In this document: positions 46,871-56,425 of the stretch, in pieces
How positions within the stretch are numbered: the first letter of the stretch is position 1
How the letters are laid out: each line of letters begins with the position of its first letter
Origin: Marinobacterium sediminicola
GTDB lineage: Bacteria > Pseudomonadota > Gammaproteobacteria > Pseudomonadales > Balneatricaceae
NCBI RefSeq assembly: GCF_022343685.1
Contig: NZ_CP092123.1
Location: 3,348,001-3,412,000, forward strand
Direction of reading: 5' to 3'
DNA: 64,000 bases
Translations under genes and position numbers: made by a program
The notes under the pieces: model-generated
Seen by the model: only the letters and a program-made list of their open reading frames with translations
What the model was told of the DNA's origin: nothing
Databases searched by the model: none

Positions 46871-47697
46871 AGGTAGATCTGTCCTTCGAAAACGGTTGTG
46901 GCGGGACCGGTCATGCGCACGGCCTTCCCTTCACCCGGCCAGCGGATACGCAGATCTCCACCGGGCAGATGTACCAGCACCTCCTCGTCGAGCAGGCCAC
47001 GCAGACGTCCGGCCACAACGGCAGCACAGGCGCCGGTACCACACGCCAGTGTCTCGCCGGCGCCGCGCTCATAGACACGCAGTCGGATCTCGCCCCGGTT
47101 CACCACCTGCATAAAGCCGATATTGGCCTTTTGCGGAAAGCGCGGATGGGCTTCCAATGCCGGCCCAAGCGTCTCCACGGGAGCGCTGTCGACATTGTCG
47201 ACCACCAGCACACCATGCGGATTACCCATGGAAACGGCACTCAGCTCGACACTTTCGCCGTTTACTTCGACGCTGTAGGTTACCGCCTGCTGGTCCGCCT
47301 GAAAGGGGATCTCGGCAGGTTGCAGCTCAGGCGCGCCCATGTCGACATCCACCTGACGGTCCGGCAGCAGGTAGAGCACCGCCTGGCCACGGGCGGTTTC
47401 CACGTGAATCTCGTCTTTGATGCTCAACCGGCGTTCGCGGACGAAACGGCCGAAACAGCGCGCCCCGTTACCGCAGTGTTCCACTTCGGAACCATCCGCG
47501 TTGTAGATACGGTAACGGAAGTCCATATCCGGACGGCTCGGAGGTTCAACCAGCAGCAGCTGGTCAAAGCCGATTCCCAGATGGCGATCCGACAGTTTGC
47601 GCACGATCTTGGGAGTGATGCGTACACGCTGGGAAACGGCATCGATCACCATAAAATCGTTACCCAGACCGTGCATTTTGGTGAAGCGTACCAGCAT
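46867..47697 (-). CDS. dapF: Diaminopimelate epimerase
   Basis: Interconverts LL- and meso-diaminopimelate for lysine and peptidoglycan. The 276-residue protein shows duplicated halves with the two catalytic Cys in [11 protein letters not shown] (about 73) and [13 protein letters not shown] (about 218). The N-terminus is [17 protein letters not shown]. It follows lysA by 15 bp in the lptM-lysA-dapF-DUF484-xerC-HAD operon. Confidence 0.97.
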   Translation of the reverse strand: MLVRFTKMHGLGNDFMVIDAVSQRVRITPKIVRKLSDRHLGIGFDQLLLVEPPSRPDMDFRYRIYNADGSEVEHCGNGARCFGRFVRERRLSIKDEIHVETARGQAVLYLLPDRQVDVDMGAPELQPAEIPFQADQQAVTYSVEVNGESVELSAVSMGNPHGVLVVDNVDSAPVETLGPALEAHPRFPQKANIGFMQVVNRGEIRLRVYERGAGETLACGTGACAAVVAGRLRGLLDEEVLVHLPGGDLRIRWPGEGKAVRMTGPATTVFEGQIYL

Positions 47698-47712
47698 TGA
47701 TGCGCTCCCCGT

Positions 47713-48969
47713 TCAGGACTGTGCCGGCAGCAGCTGCTCGCCACGCATGAGGTCATTCAGGGTTTCACGCTCGCGCACCAGATACACCTTGTTGTCATCC
47801 ACCATCACCTCGGCCGGACGCGGGCGGGTGTTGTAGTTGGACGCCATGACAAAGCCATAGGCACCGGCAGAACATACTGCCAGCAGGTCGCCGGGCTGCA
47901 GGTTAAGCTGACGGTCCTTACCGAGGAAGTCACCGGTCTCACAGACCGGCCCCACCAGATCCCAGGCCTGGGTCTCACCTTCCTCACGCAACTCGGCCGG
48001 CACAATCTCCTGATAAGCACCGTAAAGCGACGGACGAATCAGGTCATTCATGGCACCGTCGATGATGGCAAAATTCTTGTCACCACTCTGCTTGAGGAAC
48101 TCGACACGGGTCAGCATCACACCGGCATTGGCGGCGATGGAACGTCCCGGTTCAAAGATCAACTTGTAATCACGACCTTCCAGCTTCTGCAGCACCTGCG
48201 CAATGTATTCGCCTGGCGTAGGCGGTGTCTCGTCGGTGTAGTTCACACCCAGACCACCACCCAGATCCAGATGGTGGATGCGAATACCTTCTGCCGCCAG
48301 TGTATCCAGCAACACCAACAGGCGGTCGATGGCGTCGAGGAAGGGGCTGACCTCGGTCAGCTGGCTGCCAATGTGGCAATCCATACCCACGACCTCAACA
48401 TGCTCCAGCGCGGCGGCACGGCGATACACATCGACCGCTGTTTCGATGGCGATGCCGAACTTGTTTTCCTTCAGACCAGTGGAGATATAGGGATGAGTAC
48501 CAGCGTCCACGTCCGGGTTGACGCGGAAGGAAACCGGCGCCTTGACGCCCATTTCGCCCGCCACGGCGTTGACTCGGTCCAGCTCGGCATCGGACTCGAT
48601 GTTGAAGCAGAGAATACCGGCTTCAAGTGCACGACGGATCTCGGCGGGCTGCTTGCCAACACCTGAAAACACGACTTTCGCCGGATCGCCACCCGCACGC
48701 AGCACACGTTCCAGCTCACCGGCTGAAACAATGTCGAAACCGGCCCCCAGACGCGCCAGTACGTTCAGGACCGCCAGATTGGAGTTGGCCTTGACGGCAT
48801 AGCAAACCAGCGCATCACGGCCTTCCAGCGCCTGCGCATAGCTCAGATACGCACGTTCCAGCGCATCACGGGAATAAACATAGGTGGGGGTGCCGAACTC
48901 ATCGGCGATGCGGCTCAGCGCTACCTCTTCGGCGTGCAGGCGACCATTGCGGTATTCGAAATTGTCCAT
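47713..48969 (-). CDS. lysA: Diaminopimelate decarboxylase
   Basis: PLP enzyme making lysine from meso-DAP, 418 residues. PLP Lys in VCYAVKANSNLAVL (about 58), GGGLGVNY phosphate loop, EPGRSIAANAGV, and the active-site Cys in GPVCETGDFLGKDR. The ATG at 48969 gives MDNFEYRNGRLHAEEV, the family start, with GAGAG 5 nt upstream. It follows lptM by 8 bp. Confidence 0.97.
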   Translation of the reverse strand: MDNFEYRNGRLHAEEVALSRIADEFGTPTYVYSRDALERAYLSYAQALEGRDALVCYAVKANSNLAVLNVLARLGAGFDIVSAGELERVLRAGGDPAKVVFSGVGKQPAEIRRALEAGILCFNIESDAELDRVNAVAGEMGVKAPVSFRVNPDVDAGTHPYISTGLKENKFGIAIETAVDVYRRAAALEHVEVVGMDCHIGSQLTEVSPFLDAIDRLLVLLDTLAAEGIRIHHLDLGGGLGVNYTDETPPTPGEYIAQVLQKLEGRDYKLIFEPGRSIAANAGVMLTRVEFLKQSGDKNFAIIDGAMNDLIRPSLYGAYQEIVPAELREEGETQAWDLVGPVCETGDFLGKDRQLNLQPGDLLAVCSAGAYGFVMASNYNTRPRPAEVMVDDNKVYLVRERETLNDLMRGEQLLPAQS

Positions 48970-48977
48970 GGAATCTC

Positions 48978-49097
48978 TCATTGTGACTGATGTTGTGAGG
49001 CGGTTTCATCGGGCAGATACAACGGGCCCTTCTGACCACAACCCGACAGCAGCAGAACCCCCAGCAGCAGGGCTGGCCAGCAGCGTTTCAGCATCAT
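48978..49097 (-). CDS. lptM: LPS-assembly lipoprotein LptM (YifL)
   Basis: Tiny lipoprotein of 39 residues. The signal peptide ends in the lipobox LLSGC (Cys at residue 20), followed by the LptM signature GQKGPLYLPDE. In E. coli LptM binds the LptD-LptE translocon and helps it mature. Its place directly upstream of lysA-dapF is conserved. Two ATG codons in tandem (49097, 49094) make the start uncertain by one residue. Short length makes it easy to miss. Confidence 0.9.
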   Translation of the reverse strand: MMLKRCWPALLLGVLLLSGCGQKGPLYLPDETASQHQSQ

Positions 49098-49154
49098 CAA
49101 TCCTTGTATATCCGGTTATCCCCGGGGCGGCGCCCACAGGCTATTAATCGACCG

Positions 49155-49205
49155 ATTATACCCTCAGCTACAAGGGCTGAGTACCGCCTGCGGCTGAGTT
49201 ATACT
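49155..49205. promoter_or_regulatory. Divergent promoter region lptM-lysA / cyaY
   Basis: Leftward: TATAAT on the minus strand (rc of 49155-49160), 58 bp upstream of lptM, with a poor -35. Rightward: TATACT at 49200-49205, 35 bp upstream of cyaY, with CTGAGT at 49177-49182 and a 17-bp spacer. Two direct repeats GGCTGAGT (49175-49182 and 49192-49199) lie over the -35 and next to the -10 of the rightward promoter. Confidence 0.5.
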
Positions 49206-49239
49206 CATCCATCGATTTTTCATGCAGAGAGACGCAGCG

Positions 49240-49560
49240 ATGACCGAATCCGAATTCATGAGCCGGGTGGACGCAACCCTTGAGCAGATCGAAGAGATCC
49301 TGGACGACGCCGAGAGCGATCTCGACTACGAAAGCCAGGGAGGCATGATGACGGTGAAATGTGAAAACGGCAGCCAGATCATTTTTACCCGCCAGCCGCC
49401 GGTCAAACAGCTCTGGGTCGCGACCCGCAATGGTGGTTTCCACTTCGACCATGATGGTGAGCAGTGGTTACGCGATACAGACAAGGCTCCGTTGGCAGAC
49501 GTTCTGCAGGCCGCGTTCCTTGAACAGGCCGGCGAGTCTTTCGACTTCAGCGATATCTGA
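49240..49560 (+). CDS. cyaY: Frataxin-like iron-sulfur assembly protein CyaY
   Basis: Iron-binding regulator of IscS in Fe-S cluster assembly, 106 residues. Acidic first helix (VDATLEQIEEILDDAESDLD), then the beta sheet with GSQIIFTRQPPVKQLWVATR and GGFHFDHDGEQWLRD, all conserved in frataxins. The ATG at 49240 gives the usual MTESEF start. Divergent from lptM-lysA, as in Pseudomonas. Confidence 0.95.
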   Translation: MTESEFMSRVDATLEQIEEILDDAESDLDYESQGGMMTVKCENGSQIIFTRQPPVKQLWVATRNGGFHFDHDGEQWLRDTDKAPLADVLQAAFLEQAGESFDFSDI

Positions 49561-49585
49561 GCAAGTATGCCAACACGGCATTCAC

Positions 49586-50851
49586 TCAGGGCAGCAGGCG
49601 CTCGACGGCCTGCTGCAGTCGCAGCAACGCTCCACGATTGCCCTCGACAAAGTCCATCCCCTGCCGTCCCGCGTCGCGGCGCTCATCCGCATCGTCCAGC
49701 CAGACAGACAGTTGCGTCATTAAGCCATCCGTATCATCGACACGCACCAGACCACCCGCCTCGATCAGCGCATCGGTAATCACCTGGAAATTGAAGCAGT
49801 CCGGTCCCATCACCACCGGCACCCCCAGCGCAGCCGGTTCAAGCGGATTGTGACCACCGGTACCACTGAAACTGCCACCCACAAAGGCGATGTCGGCCGC
49901 CGCATACAGCAGCACCAGCTCGCCCATGGTATCGCCCAGATAAATTTCGGTCTGCAGCCCTGGTGACTCTCCACGGCTGCGGCAGACCAGCTGGTCCGTG
50001 TAGCGACGACAGAGTTGGGCCACATTGGCAAAGCGCTCGGGATGGCGCGGCACCAGTATCAGTACCAACTCCGGGTAGTTCGCCTTGAGTTGTCGCCAGG
50101 CCTCCAGCAGCACCTCATCCTCACCCTGATGAGTACTGGCCGCGATCAGAACCGGACGCTCATTGCCCAATTGCCGGCGCAATTCCTGCCCGGCTCTGAC
50201 CTTGTCGCAGTCGGGCTGCAAATCGAACTTGATGCTACCGGTGACCACCACGCGCTCAGCCGGCATATCCAACGCAATGAAACGCTCGGCATCGGCCGGA
50301 TTCTGCGCCGCAATCAGACTCAAGCGTCTCAGCATCGGGCGCGTCAGCGCGGCAAACTTGCGATAGCCGCGAGCAGAACGTGCCGACAGCCGCGCATTGG
50401 CCAACATCACCGGTACACCGGCACGGCTGCACTGTGCCACCAGATTGGGCCAGAGCTCGGTCTCGACAATGATGCACAATTCCGGACGTGTGCGGCGCAG
50501 AAAGGCTCTCAGGGCCAGAGGCAGGTCCCAGGGACAAAATCGCTGCTCGACCCGGTCACTGAACAAGGCCTTGACCTGTTCGGAGCCTGTTGGAGTCATG
50601 CTGGTCATCAACACACGATGCTGCGGATAACGCTCCAGCAACCAGCGCACCAGCGGCGCGATTGCCACCGTCTCGCCGACCGAAACCGCATGCACCCAAA
50701 TGACGCGCTCATGCATCACGGGACCCAGCCCCAACCGCTGCGTCCAGTTGCGCCTGTACCCCGGCGCCTTGCGCCCCCGCCACCAGAGGCGCAACAGCAG
50801 GAGCGGAGCCAGCAAATAAAAAAGCAACGTATAGAGATATCGAGCGACCAT
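49586..50851 (-). CDS. waaA: Kdo transferase (3-deoxy-D-manno-octulosonate transferase)
   Basis: GT30 enzyme that adds Kdo residues to lipid IVA at the inner membrane. The 421-residue protein starts with a membrane anchor (LYTLLFYLLAPLLLLRLWWRG) and has the N-terminal domain motif VSVGETVAIAPLVRWLL, followed by EtELWPNL (VETELWPNLVAQC) and the C-terminal GGSFSGTGGHNPLEPAALG. Last gene of a seven-gene minus-strand operon, overlapping the GT2 gene by one base. Confidence 0.96.
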   Translation of the reverse strand: MVARYLYTLLFYLLAPLLLLRLWWRGRKAPGYRRNWTQRLGLGPVMHERVIWVHAVSVGETVAIAPLVRWLLERYPQHRVLMTSMTPTGSEQVKALFSDRVEQRFCPWDLPLALRAFLRRTRPELCIIVETELWPNLVAQCSRAGVPVMLANARLSARSARGYRKFAALTRPMLRRLSLIAAQNPADAERFIALDMPAERVVVTGSIKFDLQPDCDKVRAGQELRRQLGNERPVLIAASTHQGEDEVLLEAWRQLKANYPELVLILVPRHPERFANVAQLCRRYTDQLVCRSRGESPGLQTEIYLGDTMGELVLLYAAADIAFVGGSFSGTGGHNPLEPAALGVPVVMGPDCFNFQVITDALIEAGGLVRVDDTDGLMTQLSVWLDDADERRDAGRQGMDFVEGNRGALLRLQQAVERLLP

Positions 50852-51798
50852 TAGTCAGCCTGATTCATGATGTCCGGCCTATTGGCTTTTTTGATGATAT
50901 ATCTTGGCCTGCTTTTTACCTCAGTGTAGATACGACCAATATATTCGCCCAAAACGCCGATACCAATGAGCTGAATGCCGCCTAAAAACAGCATCACCGC
51001 CATTATAGAGGGATAGCCTGGCACCGGGTTACCCCAAAACAGCTTTTCAAATACCAGCCAGGCTGCATAGAAAAACGCAAGCAAGGCAATAATAACGCCA
51101 ACGTAGGTCCACACTCTTAGCGGGACTGTCGAGAAGGCAGTAATACCATCAAGCGCAAGATTCCAGAGCTTCCATCCACTAAATTTGGAATCACCCGCTA
51201 CGCGTTCAGCCCTCGAATACTCAACTACTGTTGTTGGAAATCCAACCCAGGAAAGCACACCCTTCATGAACAGCTTACGCTCAGGAAGTTGCTTTATCGC
51301 TTCCACAACCATCCTGGACATCAACCTGAAATCACCCACATTCTCTTCTATTTTAGGGCTGCTAATTGCATTATGAATCTGGTAAAACCATTGCGCCGTT
51401 TTTCGCTTCAAGTAGTGGTCACTCGACCGATCAGCTCGCTTAGCCAGAACAACATCGTAGCCGTCCTGCCATTTCGCCACTAAACGAGGAATAACCTCGA
51501 TAGGGTCTTGCAGGTCGACATCAATGGGAATAACTGCGTCTCCACTGGCGTATTCAAGTCCTGCAAAAAGCGCCGCCTCCTTACCAAAATTGCGGCTTAG
51601 TCCTATATAGACAATGTTCTGATCATTAACCGACAGTGCATCGATGATATTGGCTGTCTCGTCTGTACTTCCGTCGTCAACAAATACTAGTTCGATATCA
51701 AAATTTTCCAGTTCTTTTGAAGCCCGAACGGCCCTATAAAAATAGGGTATGGCCTTTTCCTCATTTAATACGGGAATAACTAGCGATATCTTCATCAC
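50851..51798 (-). CDS. GtrB-type polyprenyl-phosphate glycosyltransferase (GT2)
   Basis: Membrane-attached GT2 enzyme of 315 residues that would transfer a sugar from a UDP-sugar to undecaprenyl phosphate on the cytoplasmic face. The A-fold has [30 protein letters not shown] and the metal motif IDVDLQDP; two C-terminal membrane segments (about 235-257 and 270-293) are typical of GtrB/YfdH. The donor is not proven; the presence of ugd and a UDP-GlcA 4-epimerase in the operon suggests a uronic acid. Codon use is AT-richer than in neighbours. Confidence 0.88.
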   Translation of the reverse strand: MMKISLVIPVLNEEKAIPYFYRAVRASKELENFDIELVFVDDGSTDETANIIDALSVNDQNIVYIGLSRNFGKEAALFAGLEYASGDAVIPIDVDLQDPIEVIPRLVAKWQDGYDVVLAKRADRSSDHYLKRKTAQWFYQIHNAISSPKIEENVGDFRLMSRMVVEAIKQLPERKLFMKGVLSWVGFPTTVVEYSRAERVAGDSKFSGWKLWNLALDGITAFSTVPLRVWTYVGVIIALLAFFYAAWLVFEKLFWGNPVPGYPSIMAVMLFLGGIQLIGIGVLGEYIGRIYTEVKSRPRYIIKKANRPDIMNQAD

Positions 51799-52163
51799 GG
51801 AGCTTCCTTGAAAACGATCAGACGTGTGTAGACAAACCCTACAGTCAGGCTAAATACTGAAAATGCTATGGGGGTCAAATAAGGAGTCAGTTTGATGTAG
51901 TCAGCAGCCGCTCCGGTCAGCCAGCTCATCCCCCCCATAAAACCCGCAAAAAGGACATATCGCACAGCCGATGCCTTTGCACGAAAATTCCAATGTGCAT
52001 TCGCAAAAAAGCTAAAACTGACTGCAACGATGAAACCCAATAAATTACTGACAGCCTGACTAGTGCCACTCCATACCAGCACACCAAAAACAGCCCAGTG
52101 TAACCCCGTATTGATGATGCCAATGAGAGCATAACGAGAAAAATGTCCACGCCTTAGGCTCAT
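51795..52163 (-). CDS. GtrA family membrane protein (putative lipid-linked sugar flippase)
   Basis: Small protein of 122 residues with four membrane segments, starting [20 protein letters not shown] and carrying the GtrA pattern [12 protein letters not shown] between helices 2 and 3. GtrA proteins are thought to flip polyprenyl-phosphate-sugars made by GtrB. It overlaps both neighbours by 4 bp (ATGA), which supports a joint function with the GT2 and the ArnT-like transferase. AT-rich for this genome. Confidence 0.88.
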   Translation of the reverse strand: MSLRRGHFSRYALIGIINTGLHWAVFGVLVWSGTSQAVSNLLGFIVAVSFSFFANAHWNFRAKASAVRYVLFAGFMGGMSWLTGAAADYIKLTPYLTPIAFSVFSLTVGFVYTRLIVFKEAP

Positions 52164-53635
52164 TTAGCTCCCCTGCAATCGTCTGGCATCCATCCGAACC
52201 ACCGAACCTTAAGACCTTCATGTTCTGGCAAACGAGGCCAGCTGACAACTACCTCTCCGCTCATATCAGGCTCACCCAGCTCGAGTGTATCGACATCCGA
52301 ATACTGCCTTGTAGACAACAACATAACCCCCTGCTGTTGCACTCGCTGTAGATCCACCCACGGAGCCAAGTCTTTATCTGCATCAGGTATGGCAGAAGCA
52401 CGCGGACTCAGTGTAATGGCAACCATCTCGGCCAACCAATAATCACCCGCGACCAACTGAAGCGGACATTCAGTATGCTGCTGCCACTGCTGTAGCAGCG
52501 AATCGGCCAGTGCCTGATCTGGCCAACCGGTTCGTGATGGCTTGTTGCGGATTTGATCTTTGAAACCCACAAACAGCAACATCAACACTCCCAGGAGCAT
52601 CAGGAATAAGGCAAAAGCCCACCTGAGACGGTGCCAGCGTTCACGCAACACCTCAAGTGGAATCATCGATGCCAGAATCAAACCGGACAGATTCCACATG
52701 GGTGCACCCCACATATCCCGGGTACCCGCACCGGTGATCATGGCACCCAAAACCGTCAGAACAGCGGGCATTAATCCCACCCAGAACAGAAAAGACGAGC
52801 CTTCAACGGGGTACTGCCAACAACGCGGACGCCAAAAGCCGGCGATCAGCAGCAGCAATAACAGTGGCATGTGATCCACAAGCTGGACCAACAAAAATTT
52901 CAATGGCCCCAGCCAGCGAGATTCAGTCGCTGCCGCTGCAGCCGAGCGCGCAGAGGCATAACTGAACGGCAAAAAATCATGTGCTATCAGCCAGAGCAGG
53001 TGAGGCAGAAAGACCGCCAACATCACCAATACCCCCAGCCAGGGCTGCGGTTTACGCAACATCATTCTTAGGGTGGGATGCAGCGCCAACCACAGGAACA
53101 TGGCAGCCAGCAGCATGATGAAGGAGTATTTCGTCAACAGACCCAAGCCTGACAGCAGCCCCAACAGCAGCCAGTCAACCCAGCGGCCATGCATGGTGGC
53201 ACGATGAAACAACAACACCGCTGCCGCCCAAATCGGCATCTGTGCCACGTTATGGTTGAATTCAATGGTTGGCCAAGTGAAGAAGTACACACCGAGCAAC
53301 GCCATGACACCAAAGGCTGCGCGCTCCTTGTCCAGCAGACGACAGCCAAGGTTCCATACGCATAGCAGAGTCAACCCGATACAGATCTGACTGAGCAGAA
53401 ACGGGCCGACATCCCCAATAGCATACTCAAACAGATACACTACCCAGGCAGGTAAAGGTGGGTGCTTATAGTAGCCCCATTGCCACTCTTGCCCCCAGTA
53501 GACTCCCTCTACTACATCCAAGGGCAGACTTTCTACCAGCAGTCCCGGCAACACCCCCCAGCTGATCAGCTGCAGAGCCAAAAGCCATAACAGCCCTCGC
53601 AAAGAGATCGGAGCCGCGCTGCTCATCTTGCTCAC
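52160..53635 (-). CDS. ArnT-like membrane glycosyltransferase (GT-C, PMT family)
   Basis: Integral membrane protein of 491 residues with about ten membrane segments and a C-terminal periplasmic part. The first periplasmic loop reads VEGVYWGQEWQWGYYKHPPL: the acidic plus KHPP pattern is the catalytic/binding loop of ArnT-type enzymes, which use a polyprenyl-phosphate sugar in the periplasm. Together with GtrB and GtrA it forms a three-part glycosylation set. Acceptor unknown; msbA and waaA in the same operon suggest lipid A-core. ORF overlaps both neighbours by 4 bp. Confidence 0.85.
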   Translation of the reverse strand: MSKMSSAAPISLRGLLWLLALQLISWGVLPGLLVESLPLDVVEGVYWGQEWQWGYYKHPPLPAWVVYLFEYAIGDVGPFLLSQICIGLTLLCVWNLGCRLLDKERAAFGVMALLGVYFFTWPTIEFNHNVAQMPIWAAAVLLFHRATMHGRWVDWLLLGLLSGLGLLTKYSFIMLLAAMFLWLALHPTLRMMLRKPQPWLGVLVMLAVFLPHLLWLIAHDFLPFSYASARSAAAAATESRWLGPLKFLLVQLVDHMPLLLLLLIAGFWRPRCWQYPVEGSSFLFWVGLMPAVLTVLGAMITGAGTRDMWGAPMWNLSGLILASMIPLEVLRERWHRLRWAFALFLMLLGVLMLLFVGFKDQIRNKPSRTGWPDQALADSLLQQWQQHTECPLQLVAGDYWLAEMVAITLSPRASAIPDADKDLAPWVDLQRVQQQGVMLLSTRQYSDVDTLELGEPDMSGEVVVSWPRLPEHEGLKVRWFGWMPDDCRGAK

Positions 53636-55404
53636 TCCGAATCAGCCTGCAAAATATGGAAGTTTGCATAAGCACCTTGCCGTTCCAGCAGTTCAGAATG
53701 TGAGCCTTGCTCAATGATTCGACCGTCCTCCATTACGACGATAATGTCCGCTTTTTCGATAGTGGATAACCGATGGGCAATCACCAGCGTGGTTCTGCCG
53801 CGCATCACTTCTTCCAGTGCTTCCTGAATATGTCGCTCGGACTCTGTATCAAGAGCAGAGGTTGCTTCGTCAAGAATCAGAATGGGTGCATCGTTCAAGA
53901 TCGCGCGTGCAATCGCAATTCGCTGGCGCTGCCCCCCAGACAGAAGCACACCGTTTTCCCCGACCCGGGTGTGGATCCCGTCAGGCAGTCGCTCGACGAA
54001 CTCCATCACATGAGCGGCCCCGGCCGCCGCCAGAATAGCCGATTCACTGGCTCCGGCCATGGAGCCGTAGGCGATATTTTCGGCGATAGTGCCGTTGAAC
54101 AGCACCACGTTCTGATTCACCAGAGAGATATTGCTGCGCAGACTTTCCAGCGTGAATGACTCCAGCGGCTCACCATTGATCAGCAGCTCGCCACTCCAGC
54201 CGTCATTGAAACGCGGCAACAGGCTGGCCAGGGTCGACTTGCCACTTCCGGAACGCCCTACCAGTGCCACGCTTTTACCTCGCGGCAACGTCAAACAGAT
54301 GTCCTGCAGCACCTGCTTCTCCGTCCCCGGATAGGCATAGCCCAGATGACGAAACTCGATATCACCCACCTGCTCCAGCTGACGGGTGCCACTATCTTCC
54401 TCTGCCGGCTCATCCAGCACCTGGAACAGACTTTCGGCCGCCGCAATACCCTTCTGAACGATGGAAATTACATCCGTCAGCAGACGCAGGGGCTTGGTAA
54501 TCATCCCTGCCGCAGTCAGAAAGGCCACAAAACCGCCTGTCGTCATGCTGCCCATGACATCCGGATGCATGGCGAGGAACAGCAGTGCCGACAGCGCCAG
54601 TGCGACCAGCAACTGGATAATCGGGGTATTGAGGGATTGGGTTACCACCAGCTTCATGAACTGACGCTTGTTATGCAGACTGACCTGATTAAACCGTTCG
54701 CGCTCAGCGTCCGCACCGCCAAAAATCCTTACGACCTGATAGCCCTTGATCGACTCTGAGGCCGCTTCTGTGATGTCCCCCACCGACTTTTGGATCCGTC
54801 GACTCAACTTTCGCATCCGCCTGGATGCCATGGAAACAACCAAGCCAATCAGTGGACCGGCAGCAATAAATATCAGGGTCAACTTCCAGTTCAAGTAGAA
54901 CATGTAGCCCATCAGGCCTGCGACAGTAAGTCCCTCGCGAAACAGCACCTTGATCGCACTGGTTACTGCTTCAGTGACCTGCTCTACGTTATACGTCAGC
55001 TTAGCCAGTAGTTCTCCGCTGGAATGATGACTGTAAAAGCCGGAGGGCAATAGCAGCAGGCGCTCAAAGACCTGAGTACGAAGCCTATGTATAACTTCAC
55101 GTCCTACATACGCGATGCTGTAATTGCCTATAAAGCCTCCCAGCCCTCTCAGGATGAAAATGCCCATCACCGATGCAGCCAAAAACCAGCGCTGGTCATA
55201 GTCATTTTTCTGTACGGTATCCACCACCATTTCCAGCCACTTGGCAGATAGCGCCTGGCCTGCACCATAGATGGCAAAGCCGATGAAGCTGATGACGAAT
55301 ATGAACCAGAGAGGTCTTATATAGACCAACAGGCGCTTATAGGTCTGCCAAGCGCTATCGGTTGACGAATGAGCGTCAATTTCAGGAATCGTTTTAGACT
55401 GCAT
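53632..55404 (-). CDS. msbA: Lipid A export ATP-binding/permease protein MsbA
   Basis: ABC exporter that flips lipid A-core across the inner membrane, 590 residues. Six membrane segments occupy about 30-325, followed by the ATPase domain: Walker [10 protein letters not shown] near 390, signature [14 protein letters not shown], Walker [13 protein letters not shown] and H-loop IAHRLST. The ATG at 55404 overlaps the epimerase stop by 11 bp; the frame is open further upstream but without family sequence. Confidence 0.95.
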   Translation of the reverse strand: MQSKTIPEIDAHSSTDSAWQTYKRLLVYIRPLWFIFVISFIGFAIYGAGQALSAKWLEMVVDTVQKNDYDQRWFLAASVMGIFILRGLGGFIGNYSIAYVGREVIHRLRTQVFERLLLLPSGFYSHHSSGELLAKLTYNVEQVTEAVTSAIKVLFREGLTVAGLMGYMFYLNWKLTLIFIAAGPLIGLVVSMASRRMRKLSRRIQKSVGDITEAASESIKGYQVVRIFGGADAERERFNQVSLHNKRQFMKLVVTQSLNTPIIQLLVALALSALLFLAMHPDVMGSMTTGGFVAFLTAAGMITKPLRLLTDVISIVQKGIAAAESLFQVLDEPAEEDSGTRQLEQVGDIEFRHLGYAYPGTEKQVLQDICLTLPRGKSVALVGRSGSGKSTLASLLPRFNDGWSGELLINGEPLESFTLESLRSNISLVNQNVVLFNGTIAENIAYGSMAGASESAILAAAGAAHVMEFVERLPDGIHTRVGENGVLLSGGQRQRIAIARAILNDAPILILDEATSALDTESERHIQEALEEVMRGRTTLVIAHRLSTIEKADIIVVMEDGRIIEQGSHSELLERQGAYANFHILQADSE

Positions 55405-56416
55405 AGTACTCTCGATACCAGGTAACAAAACGCCGTACACCCTCCTCAACAGACGTTGCGGGTCTATAGCCGACGCTTTGCTCCAGTGCACTGCTATCAG
55501 CAAAGGTATCCGGCACATCGCCAGGCTGCAACGGCAACATTTCCTTCTGTGCCTGCTTCCCGGTCGCCGCTTCGATCGCTGCGATGAAATCCACTAGTTT
55601 GACCGCATCACTATTGCCGATGTTATAGAGTCTGAAAGGTGCATGACTGGTTGCAGGGTCAGGATGATCACTGTCCCAATCCTGATTACTGCTTGCTGGC
55701 TGGTCGCTGGCACGGATCACACCTTCAACAATATCGTCGATATAAGTGAAGTCACGCGAGTGGTTTCCATTATTGAACAGTTTGATTGGTTCTCCCGCCA
55801 AAATGCGGCTGGTAAACAGGTGAGGCGCCATATCCGGACGTCCCCAAGGGCCATAGACCGTGAAGAAACGAAGCCCCGTGGTGGGCAAGTTGAACAGGTG
55901 GCTATAACTGTGAGCCATCAATTCATTGGAGCGCTTGGTGGCAGCATAAAACTGTACTGGGTGATTGACACCATCATGTTCACTGAATGGCATTCGAGTA
56001 TTGGCACCGTATACGCTACTGGTGCTGGCATAAGTCAGATGCCCAACCTGTTGCTGACGGCAGGCTTCCAGAACATTCACGAAGCCGACAACATTACTTT
56101 CCACATAGGCATGTGGGTTTTCAATCGAATACCGCACCCCTGCCTGAGCAGCCAAATGAATTACACGGTCAAATCGGTGCTCTGCGAAACAGGACTCAAC
56201 AGCTTCACGTTCAGCAAGGTTGGCACGAATAAACTGGTAATATGCGCCAGTTTCAGCGGCAATTTCCTCAAGCCGCTTCAAACGGGCTTCCTTCAGACCG
56301 ATGTCGTAGTAATCATTGACATTGTCAAAACCCACCACTTCATCACCCCGTTGGAGCAGTTTCATCGTGGTGTGAAAACCAATAAAGCCGGCATTTCCGG
56401 TGACCAGTATTTTCAT
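55394..56416 (-). CDS. UDP-glucuronate 4-epimerase
   Basis: Extended short-chain dehydrogenase of 340 residues. NAD motif [17 protein letters not shown], then [19 protein letters not shown], which is typical of UDP-GlcA 4-epimerases (LspL/GAE type), catalytic Ser-Tyr-Lys in STSSVYG and [10 protein letters not shown], and [17 protein letters not shown]. It would turn UDP-glucuronate from the adjacent Ugd into UDP-galacturonate. It follows ugd by 9 bp and overlaps msbA. Confidence 0.9.
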   Translation of the reverse strand: MKILVTGNAGFIGFHTTMKLLQRGDEVVGFDNVNDYYDIGLKEARLKRLEEIAAETGAYYQFIRANLAEREAVESCFAEHRFDRVIHLAAQAGVRYSIENPHAYVESNVVGFVNVLEACRQQQVGHLTYASTSSVYGANTRMPFSEHDGVNHPVQFYAATKRSNELMAHSYSHLFNLPTTGLRFFTVYGPWGRPDMAPHLFTSRILAGEPIKLFNNGNHSRDFTYIDDIVEGVIRASDQPASSNQDWDSDHPDPATSHAPFRLYNIGNSDAVKLVDFIAAIEAATGKQAQKEMLPLQPGDVPDTFADSSALEQSVGYRPATSVEEGVRRFVTWYREYYAV

Positions 56417-56425
56417 AGTATTGCC

